From Prevotella sp. (GTDB taxonomy: Bacteria; Bacteroidota; Bacteroidia; Bacteroidales; Bacteroidaceae), in NCBI GenBank assembly GCA_024684515.1, contig JAIKWS010000014.1, forward strand, positions 1 to 48,747: a stretch of DNA of 48,747 nt, in the 5' to 3' direction. A model generated the notes under the pieces. That model ran no database searches. It was not told where the DNA came from and worked only from the letters and a program-made list of their open reading frames with translations. Positions 22,547 through 29,933 of the stretch are shown here, in pieces. The translations under genes were made by a program, and so were the position numbers. The first letter of the stretch is position 1, and each line of letters starts with the position of its first letter.

Positions 22547-24016
22547 TTATCGCCTAGACTTCTTGGTGGTCGCCTTAGCGGGTTTAGCCTTCTCGCTGGT
22601 GGTATTGGCCAGACTGCGCACACAGCGGAAACCGATGTATGAGCGTGGCTGGTTCTGATATTCACTTGAGCGCCACGCTGAGCGGATATAGCTCTCGGGG
22701 TCTTTCCACGATCCTCCCCTCACGGATTTCTTCTTCAGCCGGTAGGGGTCTTCTTTTGCGGCATTGTACTTCAGCTGTGGGTTGATGTCGTTCATGGCAT
22801 CCACGCCAGCTTCAGTATAGATGGTCGATGTCCATTCAGCCACGTTGCCTGCCATATCGTAGAGCCCGTTGCTATTGGCACTGTAGATGCCTGCCTTCGA
22901 GGTAATCAGGTTGCCGTCCTTGGTATAGTTGCCGTCATCAGGCTTGAAGTTGGCAAAGAAACATCCCTTACCGCTGGCCACGTCCTCGTTCTCCCAAGGA
23001 AACTCGTTCTGCTGTTTGCCACGTGCGGCATATTCCCATTCGGCTTCTGTAGGCAGACGGTAGCGCTGTACGAAGCGTGCAGCCGGACCCAGCCCCTTGA
23101 GCAGGTATTCCGTACGCCAGGCGCAGAAGGCATTGGCCTGTTCCCAGGTGACACCCACCACAGGATAGTCGTTGTAGGCCGAGTTTGAGAAATAGTTGCG
23201 CATATACATCTCGTTGTCGGCATTGGGAAAGTCGTTCACCCAGCAGGTCGTGTCGGGATATATATTAATAATGTACGTGTTGAGGAAATCCCACGGGCCT
23301 GTCAGCTCGCGGTTGATGGTCTGTCGCACAATCTTTCCTTCATCATCGATATAGGCGGTGTCTTTGGAAATCATCACCTTCTCGTTGGGGTTGATAGCGA
23401 TATCCGTGTTCAGCTGTCGCTCCTCGGGGTTCAGACGGTTGCGTCGCAGGGCAGCCTCCGTATAGTCGTAGATTTCGTAGCGGTAGTTCATCTGACTGTA
23501 GTCGAGCATCCTCTCGCCTGTCACGGGATTGGTCACATAGACGCTTTCAATAGCCCTGAGCTCATCCTCATTGGGCTTTCTTGGCAGCGCCTTTTTCCAG
23601 TTCAGGTATGGCTTGATGGGGTCGCCGTTCTTGTCTTCCTCAATTTTGTAGCTTTCGTCGCCGCCGTAGTTGGGATCGGCCAGTCGCTCGCGAATGATGC
23701 TGTCGCGTACATAGCTCACAAACTGCCTATACTCCGAATTGGTAATTTCGGTATCGTCCATCCAGAAGCCTTCCACCGATATGTCGCGTGTGGGTGTCTG
23801 TCTGCCCCATAGCGTATCGGTACTTTCCATACCCATCTTCAGGTGGCCCCGCTTGATGAGCACCATCCCATAGGGTGCTGGCTCTGAGAACGACCGTCCG
23901 CTGGTTCCTGTGAGCTCACCACCAGAGGCCATTGTCTCTTTGCCACCGAAACAGCTTGTCAGCGCAAGCATTGTTACGGTGCAAAGTGCTATTATCAGAT
24001 TCTTCTTCATATTCAT
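22547..24016 (-). CDS. gldK: Type IX secretion lipoprotein GldK/PorK
   Basis: 489 residues. A lipoprotein signal has lipobox Cys22 (LALTSC). An FGE-sulfatase-like fold follows: GMVLIKRGHLKMGMES, VEGFWMDDTEITNSEYRQFV, VVGVTWEQANAFCAWR, RLPTEAEWEYAARG and SVRGGSWKD...IGFRCVR. The formylglycine-generating role is not expected in GldK, which forms the outer-membrane-associated ring with GldN. It starts 3 bp after the porP stop, implying coupling. The C-terminus is Lys/Ala/Thr-rich. Confidence 0.95.
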   Translation of the reverse strand: MNMKKNLIIALCTVTMLALTSCFGGKETMASGGELTGTSGRSFSEPAPYGMVLIKRGHLKMGMESTDTLWGRQTPTRDISVEGFWMDDTEITNSEYRQFVSYVRDSIIRERLADPNYGGDESYKIEEDKNGDPIKPYLNWKKALPRKPNEDELRAIESVYVTNPVTGERMLDYSQMNYRYEIYDYTEAALRRNRLNPEERQLNTDIAINPNEKVMISKDTAYIDDEGKIVRQTINRELTGPWDFLNTYIINIYPDTTCWVNDFPNADNEMYMRNYFSNSAYNDYPVVGVTWEQANAFCAWRTEYLLKGLGPAARFVQRYRLPTEAEWEYAARGKQQNEFPWENEDVASGKGCFFANFKPDDGNYTKDGNLITSKAGIYSANSNGLYDMAGNVAEWTSTIYTEAGVDAMNDINPQLKYNAAKEDPYRLKKKSVRGGSWKDPESYIRSAWRSSEYQNQPRSYIGFRCVRSLANTTSEKAKPAKATTKKSRR

Positions 24017-24019
24017 TGG

Positions 24020-24982
24020 TTATAATATCCTTACGCTTTGATGACGGTTTCGCCCCTTCTTGAAGAGGTTCATGTCCATCTGATAGCCTACATACAGCTC
24101 GTGCGAGCCGTTGCCCAGGCTGATACCGTTGGTGAATGCCTCGTAGCTATATCCCAGCGTGATGCCGTGGAAGTTGCCGCCGAGGTATACCGTGACCGAG
24201 TTTTCCGGGCTGTAGCCCACGCCCACATACATACGGCGCTGCTCATGAGAATAGGTCAGACGAGTGGTGATATCTGCTCGATAGCCTACACCGTCGGAGC
24301 GCCCCAGCACAGAGGGCTGTATTGTTAAGAACGGATTTCTTAGCCGAATATTGCATCCTGCTGTCAAATAATATGCCATAGCCACCTCCAGCTGGTTGGT
24401 CTCACCCATCTCGATGGTGGGTGCCGTGAGATGCTGAACAGATGCACCGGCATACCACCAGCGGTGCTGATAATACAGACCGGCACTCAGGTCGACAGCC
24501 GTTCCTGTCACCTCGGAAGTGGAGAAGGCAGGGTCGCCCGATTCGTTGAGGTCGACCTTCGAACCGTCGAAATTCTCACTGAGCATACCCGCCTGCACAC
24601 CGATGTTCAGCGTACCTCCGAACAGTTTCTGCTTGTAGGCATATTGCAGGGCTAGGTTCTTGTGCGAGAACAGACCGATGGCATCGTTGATGAATCTGAT
24701 GCCTACGCCATGATAGGCACCGAGCAGGAAGAAAGGCATATCGCCCGAGGCATACATCGTCTTAGGGTTGCGCTTGAAGCCTGCCAGCGCCATGCTATAG
24801 GCGGCAGTGATGTTGATCTTCTCCTGTTTGCCCACTGCTGCAGGATTATACGCAGTCTCCATCGCCCAGTAGTGACTGAACGATGGGTCGTATTGCGCCT
24901 TGCCCTCTAGGAAAGCCACAATCAACAGGGCCAATATCAGCAGATTTCGCCTAAACACGCATAAATAACGTGTTTTATACAT
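24020..24982 (-). CDS. porP: PorP/SprF-family type IX secretion outer-membrane protein
   Basis: 320 residues. A signal peptide (ILALLIVAFLEGKAQ) precedes YDPSFSHYWAMETAYNPAAVG, the hallmark opening of PorP/SprF proteins, then barrel strands. PorP/SprF members are outer-membrane proteins needed for T9SS export or for anchoring particular cargo. It is first in the secretion operon; its upstream region (24983-25066) has no TAnnTTTG box on this strand, so an alternative sigma factor is possible. Confidence 0.92.
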   Translation of the reverse strand: MYKTRYLCVFRRNLLILALLIVAFLEGKAQYDPSFSHYWAMETAYNPAAVGKQEKINITAAYSMALAGFKRNPKTMYASGDMPFFLLGAYHGVGIRFINDAIGLFSHKNLALQYAYKQKLFGGTLNIGVQAGMLSENFDGSKVDLNESGDPAFSTSEVTGTAVDLSAGLYYQHRWWYAGASVQHLTAPTIEMGETNQLEVAMAYYLTAGCNIRLRNPFLTIQPSVLGRSDGVGYRADITTRLTYSHEQRRMYVGVGYSPENSVTVYLGGNFHGITLGYSYEAFTNGISLGNGSHELYVGYQMDMNLFKKGRNRHQSVRIL

Positions 24983-25066
24983 ATTTTATTATATGGAAAG
25001 GAAAAAAACTCGTGTCTCAAGACCACTTTTCCATCAGAAAGAGGACATCATTCGGAAAAATATTCG

Positions 25067-25074
25067 TATCTTTG
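25067..25074 (+). promoter_or_regulatory. -7 box of the secreted toroid-like protein gene
   Basis: TATCTTTG, 37 bp before ATG 25112. No clear -33 box. Confidence 0.55.
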
Positions 25075-25111
25075 CAAATCCATTACTTCGACATCCTAAC
25101 TCATCCGATTT

Positions 25112-27181
25112 ATGAAGAAGACCATACTCCTAACGACCTGTCTGCTACTCGTGCTTCATCTTCAGGCTTTTACCCATTTGCCTGAACAGCAGATGCAGGA
25201 TTCGCTGCTGCAGATGCTAGCACGGTTTACTGCCTATATGAAATCTGATTATCAGTCCTGTCAGGAACCCAATAGCGTGGGTGAACTCTGTGGCTGTTTC
25301 CGTTCGAACAATACCATGCGGAGCAATGAGGACGGTGTGCGATCCAATGCCGATATGAGTATGATTTGTGCCTTCCTGTCGAAATATGCCAAAGGCAAGG
25401 TGACGTTGCCTGCTGATGTCAGCTGGCAGGATGTCGAGCAGATGGCCCGTCGGTCGCTGGTCTTTGCTTATAGCACCCATAAGGCCAACCGTCTGAAGGT
25501 ATGCTCGGATGGCCGCTACTGGGGATCGCTGTCGCAGGCCAATCATACGTGGGAAAGCTCCTTGTGGGCGATGTCGGTGGCTTACAGTGCCTTGTTCCAG
25601 TGGGAGTCGCTCACGTCTCAGCAGCGACAGTACATCTACCAGCTGCTGAGGGCAGAGTGCCAGTATGAACTCGAGCGGGATATTCCTACGGGCTACAAGG
25701 GTGACACCAAAGCCGAGGAAAATGGATGGGAGGTCGATGTGCTGGCAGCGGCTCTGGCTTTGTTCCCTGGCGATGAGCAGGCTCCGCAATGGCAGCAGCG
25801 TATGTACGAGTTCGCCATCAACAGCTATTCGCACCCCAGCGATGCTGGCGATACCACCTTCCTGGCACCCGCCAGACAGCGTGTCTGCGATCTCTATCGC
25901 GGACCGAACCTTTATTCCGACTATACATTGCAGAATCACAACTATTTCCATACCAGCTATCAGAATGTGGTCATCCAGGAACTGGGCGAGGCAGCCCTCA
26001 TCCTCGGCCTCACTGGTCATGCTGCGCCTGTCGTGCCCCTCCTCCACCACTGCCGCGAGGTGTGCGACAGCGTGCTCTACTGGCTGGCGCTCAGCGATGG
26101 CGAGCTCGCAATGCCTAATGGCAACGACTGGAGCCTCTTCCTCTACGACCAGCTGACCAGCTATACCACGATGGCCTGTTTGCTTCGCGACCCTGATGCG
26201 CTGATGCTCGAGCAGCGGGCTTATGAGATGATACGTCACCGACAGCTGACCACCCCCGATGGCTCGTGGCTGTTGCGTAGCGACATCGGAGCACGACGCA
26301 TGGGGGTAGAAGCCCATCGCGTGATGATGACCTGGCTGATGCATCATGTGTGGAGTACGCAGCAGCTAGTGCCCACACGCTGGGAGAACTTCAGGAAGCG
26401 CTATGCTGAGGCACGCCTGTTGACCTCACAGCAAGTGGTGCGGGCATCAACGGCTGATCGCTTCACCTGCTTCAGCTGGAGCGAAGGCCTGAAGAGCTAT
26501 ACCGGCTATATTGCTCCTCATCAGAACGATGGACTGCAGCCCGAGGCATCTAATCTCATCGTGCCTTTCAAGCAGCACAATACGGGTAATCTGTTAGGTT
26601 GGTACGAGGTGGAAGGCCGCAAGACCAATGCCGTGCCCGCAGCAAAACCTGATTTCCTGCTCGAAGGCGATGCGTGGACGGTGCGGGGACATTTGCTGTG
26701 CAACGACTCTGCACTCGACCATCGCTTCCTCATCTATTCAACACCTGGCAATGCCGTAGTCTATATCGATGAGATACGTGCCCTGCGCGACTGTACCATA
26801 CGCTGTGAGAAAGGTGGCCTGTTGGCTATCAGTGAGGATGAGTCGACCCGCCAGCATCGCCAGTTCTGCTATGGTCCCAACTATGTCAATATCGACAATG
26901 CGTTTGGAGTAGTCAACAGTCCTGATAAGCAGATGATGCTCGATCGTCCTCGCAACAACAATTCCGTGCTCACATCGCTACTTTATGCCAGCTATGATGA
27001 CCGTCCTCGCCGACTGCGTAGCGGACAGTTGGTAGACCGTCGTTATGTGATCTATTTCTCCAATGTGTCGGTAGCAGAGACAGCCCGTCTGGCAAGTCAG
27101 GTTCAGACCATCGACGATGGACAGGCTTTTGGTGTCACATTCGTGGATACCGATGGACGTTCCTATAGCACAACGATGTAG
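25112..27181 (+). CDS. Large secreted protein, probable (alpha/alpha) toroid; candidate polysaccharide lyase or hydrolase
   Basis: 689 residues. The signal peptide is MKKTILLTTCLLLVLHLQAF. Residues about 30-440 are helical with repeated Trp/Tyr/His-rich helix ends (YWGSLSQANHTWESSLWAMSV, EENGWEVDVLAAALALFPGD, LQNHNYFHTSYQNVVIQELGE, NGNDWSLFLYDQLTSYTTMA), a pattern seen in alpha/alpha-toroid carbohydrate-active enzymes. The last 220 residues are beta-rich, like the super-sandwich of polysaccharide lyases. NHNYFH could supply catalytic His/Asn/Tyr residues, but the family could not be named. No C-terminal sorting tail like that of the GH26 protein is present. It is divergent from the T9SS operon. 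Confidence 0.6.
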   Translation: MKKTILLTTCLLLVLHLQAFTHLPEQQMQDSLLQMLARFTAYMKSDYQSCQEPNSVGELCGCFRSNNTMRSNEDGVRSNADMSMICAFLSKYAKGKVTLPADVSWQDVEQMARRSLVFAYSTHKANRLKVCSDGRYWGSLSQANHTWESSLWAMSVAYSALFQWESLTSQQRQYIYQLLRAECQYELERDIPTGYKGDTKAEENGWEVDVLAAALALFPGDEQAPQWQQRMYEFAINSYSHPSDAGDTTFLAPARQRVCDLYRGPNLYSDYTLQNHNYFHTSYQNVVIQELGEAALILGLTGHAAPVVPLLHHCREVCDSVLYWLALSDGELAMPNGNDWSLFLYDQLTSYTTMACLLRDPDALMLEQRAYEMIRHRQLTTPDGSWLLRSDIGARRMGVEAHRVMMTWLMHHVWSTQQLVPTRWENFRKRYAEARLLTSQQVVRASTADRFTCFSWSEGLKSYTGYIAPHQNDGLQPEASNLIVPFKQHNTGNLLGWYEVEGRKTNAVPAAKPDFLLEGDAWTVRGHLLCNDSALDHRFLIYSTPGNAVVYIDEIRALRDCTIRCEKGGLLAISEDESTRQHRQFCYGPNYVNIDNAFGVVNSPDKQMMLDRPRNNNSVLTSLLYASYDDRPRRLRSGQLVDRRYVIYFSNVSVAETARLASQVQTIDDGQAFGVTFVDTDGRSYSTTM

Positions 27182-27318
27182 TGGCGGGATGGAGATTTTA
27201 TCCGATATCTCAAATGCTACTGTTTGCTATATCTTCAATCGTTTCTCAGTTTTACCACGACTTTTGTAGGACCCAGTCCTGAATCGTTCACCACTCCAAA
27301 AAAGAGTCCAAAATAGTG

Positions 27319-27462
27319 ACCCTAGGGTTCATGTGCCAATGAACATATGTTCGTTGCCCGATGAACATATGTTCGAAGCCCAATGAACATATGTTCGTAG
27401 GCCCTTGAACATATGTTCGTAGCCCAATGAACATATGTTCGTTGCCCGATGAACATATGTTC
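27319..27462. repeat. 22-bp array of the 12-bp palindrome GAACATATGTTC, six copies
   Basis: GAACATATGTTC occurs at 27341, 27363, 27385, 27407, 27429 and 27451, exactly 22 bp apart, with 10-bp variable spacers that often begin Gxx(G)CCC. A different palindrome, ACCCTAGGGT (27319-27328), stands one period upstream. A three-copy version with the same leader is at 46802-46857. Confidence 0.92.
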
Positions 27463-27679
27463 GTTAGTTTATTTAGTTTATTCTGAGAAATTGGTTGTAA
27501 TCTGCCTTCGTCATTATCGGTGGTTGGGGGATGTCAATCTCGTGCTGATCTTGTAGATGATCAGCTAAATGTTTTGTTCCATTAAAGTTGTCTGCCAGTT
27601 GGAATCTTGTCGGAAATATTTACTGTTTTGAAAAGGGAAGCTTTTCTTCTGAAAACTGGTATGTTTTTAGGATTTTATT

Positions 27680-27757
27680 CCCTAGGCGGGAAAAACAATT
27701 TTCCCAGTTAGGGAAATAATTTTTCCTAGGCAGGGAACAAATTTTTCCTAGGCGGGG
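27680..27757. repeat. About 22-bp array of CCTAGGCGGG-type units
   Basis: Four units: CCCTAGGCGGG (27680), CCCAGTTAGGG (27703), CCTAGGCAGGG (27725) and CCTAGGCGGGG (27747). Each is flanked by A/T-rich spacers giving imperfect TTTTCC...GGGAAA dyads. Confidence 0.8.
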
Positions 27758-27855
27758 CATAAATCCTTGTCTATCCAGAAAATATCGTTGAAAAGAAATG
27801 TTGAGTTTTTTTTCTTTTTAGCGATAAAAGGTACCAACATAGTGCGGTCTTGGTT

Positions 27856-27987
27856 GAGGTGTTGGTTGAGGTGTTGATTGAGGTGTTAGTGAGGTGTTAG
27901 TGAGGTGTTAGTGAGGTGTTTGAGCAACACCTCACTCTTCAAAACTCCAGTGTTTATCGGTGTTTCCGTAAGATTGAGTGAGGTGTT
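27856..27987. repeat. 11-12-bp array of GAGGTGTT units with hairpin
   Basis: GAGGTGTT starts at 27856, 27868, 27880, 27891, 27902 and 27913, then its complement AACACCTC at 27926, and one more direct copy at 27980. TGAGGTGTT-TGAGC-AACACCTCA (27912-27934) is a perfect 9-bp hairpin. Confidence 0.85.
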
Positions 27988-28114
27988 GGCTTAAAAGCTG
28001 CAAAATCAGTATAAATTAGTCAGTCGGAATTTGTTAGTTTTGTTAGCTGAAGAAAAATCCAATCCTTGTTGTCGTGCGATATTTGTGAAAGTTGTGACAG
28101 CTGAACATGTCTGC

Positions 28115-29695
28115 TTACTTCACGACTTTCTTGCCGTTGATGATATAGAGCCCTTTATGAGCCTTGTTCACCTTCTGCCCATAGAGGTTGTAGATCGTCT
28201 CGCGTTGGCTATCGGTATGGAGGATGGACTTGATGTTAGTTTCTTTACCCCATCCTGCTGCGAGGTCCTCGAGGGTGATAACACGTTCGTCGCCCATACA
28301 TTTGGTCCATTCCTCTTTGCTCGTCTTGTCTACGAAAGCACCACTCCATGACTGGTACCAAGGCATCCACCACGACCATACGGCGTCTTCTTCAAATTCC
28401 TTGTCGATATCTGGTATGGGACCATTCTCGGACAGCGTGATAATCTTCTTGCCGTTGGTAATGCGTTTCAGTCGTTCGAAGGCAATATAGTTGGAAGAAT
28501 AGTCGAAGGCATCATTATAGATGTCTATGCCCACCACATCGTAATAGTCCTCGCCAGGATTCCAGTCGCTATCGTCGGCAGTGGCAGGATTCCATACCCA
28601 GATGACGTTGTGAACTCCCTTCACGCTAACCATCTCGTCACGTATTAGCCTGTATAGCTTGGTAAAGCTGTCGGCACCGTCGTTTCCCCACCAGAACCAG
28701 GCACCGCTGGCCTCATGAAGGGGACGGAAGATACAGGCCACACCCTCGTCTTGCAGTTTCAGGAAATAGTCGGCGATGGTGTGTATATCCTTAATCATGT
28801 TCTGGTAGAGCCTGGAAGAGGTGTTCCAGCTGCCGTCGGCATTGAGTGCACTGGAGATCTTTACGGCACAATAGCTGGCTGCCTTGTTGCTGCAATAGAA
28901 CTCGTCGGTAGAACGGCTGGGGTCGCGCCAGTGCCAGGTGAAAGCCGGCAGACCACCACGCTTGTAGAGGTCCTTGGCCAGCTGGATGCAGGCCGTGGTA
29001 TAGTCCTTATACCAGCTGTTGTAGTCAGCACTGCGGCCAGTGGCATTCATGAAATCAAAGCCTACGAGTGCTGGGTATTTGCCAGAAGCTCTCAGCACGG
29101 CTTTCACGTCTTCGTGCTGGGTGACATTGCCGTTGGCAGTCGTCATATCTCCAGTCATGATGCCCGAGATGGTTTTCTTGCCGAAATTGTCAAAGAGGAA
29201 TGCATACATCTCCCTGGCACTTTCTGTGGCATTGGCATCGGTTGTCGTAGTGGGGATGTCGAATGCTATGCTGCCCGTGGCATCTGCGATGCGGATATAG
29301 TCTATGCGGAACCAGTCCCAGTTGGGGGTAATAATGATGGTGTTCTTGCCTGCGTTCATCATGTATGGGCCGCTTTCTATTTCGCCATATACCCTGTTGC
29401 CGGTCTGGAAGGTGCTCGTATTGCCGTTGACCGACAGGTTGACCACCTTGTTGCCGTAGAGCCCGTCACTGCATACGAAGACGGAATACTTGCCGCTAGC
29501 AGTGGCGCTGAACGAGAAGGTGATCCTGGCTCTGCTGTCGGTGAGCTCAAGGGCTTTTCCTCCCGAGTACTGATTGTCTGTTATCACTTTGCAGTTGCTG
29601 TAGGATGCTTTCTCAGCCTCGATTTTCGTCTCGGCAGCATGTGACGGGCAGAGACCGCAGACCAGCAGGAGAGTAAAAAGTAGAGTGAATCTCAT
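28115..29695 (-). CDS. Secreted GH26 beta-mannanase-like enzyme with N-terminal CBM and sorting-like tail
   Basis: 526 residues from ATG 29695; the longer ORF start at 29776 lies in the -7 box. A signal peptide (MRFTLLFTLLLVCGLCPSHA) is followed by a beta-sandwich CBM35/CBM6-like module (about 22-140: EAEKASYSNCKV...DWFRIDYIRIAD) and a GH26 TIM barrel (about 155-475). Catalytic acid/base Glu328 is in FRPLHEASGAWFWWG and nucleophile Glu423 in IITLSENGP. GH26 enzymes mostly hydrolyse beta-1,4-mannan. The end, IYNLYGQKVNKAHKGLYIIN plus GKKVVK, is nearly the same as that of the giant protein at 29934 and resembles Bacteroidota C-terminal sorting tails. It has its own promoter and sits just beyond the terminator of the susCD operon. 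Confidence 0.92.
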   Translation of the reverse strand: MRFTLLFTLLLVCGLCPSHAAETKIEAEKASYSNCKVITDNQYSGGKALELTDSRARITFSFSATASGKYSVFVCSDGLYGNKVVNLSVNGNTSTFQTGNRVYGEIESGPYMMNAGKNTIIITPNWDWFRIDYIRIADATGSIAFDIPTTTTDANATESAREMYAFLFDNFGKKTISGIMTGDMTTANGNVTQHEDVKAVLRASGKYPALVGFDFMNATGRSADYNSWYKDYTTACIQLAKDLYKRGGLPAFTWHWRDPSRSTDEFYCSNKAASYCAVKISSALNADGSWNTSSRLYQNMIKDIHTIADYFLKLQDEGVACIFRPLHEASGAWFWWGNDGADSFTKLYRLIRDEMVSVKGVHNVIWVWNPATADDSDWNPGEDYYDVVGIDIYNDAFDYSSNYIAFERLKRITNGKKIITLSENGPIPDIDKEFEEDAVWSWWMPWYQSWSGAFVDKTSKEEWTKCMGDERVITLEDLAAGWGKETNIKSILHTDSQRETIYNLYGQKVNKAHKGLYIINGKKVVK

Positions 29696-29773
29696 TTGGG
29701 TTAGTAATGGTTGTTTGGTGAATGGTTGAGTACATAGAGCTGTGGTTTTTTGCTCTGGTCGCACATTTGTCTG

Positions 29774-29805
29774 CAAAGTTACTCATTTTTCTGCTTTATC
29801 TGCAA
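29774..29805 (-). promoter_or_regulatory. Promoter of the GH26 gene
   Basis: Minus-strand TTGC (29805-29802), 20 nt, TAACTTTG (29781-29774). Leader of about 70 nt before ATG 29695. Confidence 0.65.
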
Positions 29806-29864
29806 TGAAGTCATGATAATTTTTCCTAATTGTTAGTGCGTGGTATCCATCTTGCGTTTTCCAG

Positions 29865-29901
29865 GAAAAAAAGTTCCCCTGTGCGGATGGCACAGGGGAA
29901 C
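29865..29901 (-). terminator. Strong rho-independent terminator of the susCD operon
   Basis: GTTCCCCTGTGC (29873-29884) and GCACAGGGGAAC (29890-29901) form a perfect 12-bp stem with a 5-nt loop. Read on the minus strand the stem is followed by TTTTTTT (29872 leftward). It lies about 30 bp after the giant protein's stop. Confidence 0.92.
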
Positions 29902-29933
29902 CGATAGGATTTTTGTAGTAGGTAAGACTACTA

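Larger units (their letters stand above)
27182..28114. other. Repeat-packed intergenic region between convergent genes
   Basis: No gene in 930 bp. Three unrelated short-period arrays stand one after another (27341-27462, 27680-27757, 27856-27987), entered separately. A small hairpin (GAAAAG-ggaag-CTTTTC, about 27632-27648) may act as a terminator. Confidence 0.6.

Noticed and set aside
25217..26347. 376-residue minus-strand ORF
   Set aside because: It lies antisense inside the secreted toroid-like gene and reads as His/Gly/Leu-rich low-information sequence, typical of a shadow frame.
27341..27462. CRISPR-like regular spacing of GAACATATGTTC
   Set aside because: Units are 12-bp palindromes with 10-bp spacers, far shorter than CRISPR repeats and spacers, the spacers resemble each other, and no cas gene is present.
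28715..29644. 309-residue plus-strand ORF
   Set aside because: It is antisense to the GH26 catalytic and CBM domains, whose motifs are certain; it has no signal or family motif and no promoter.
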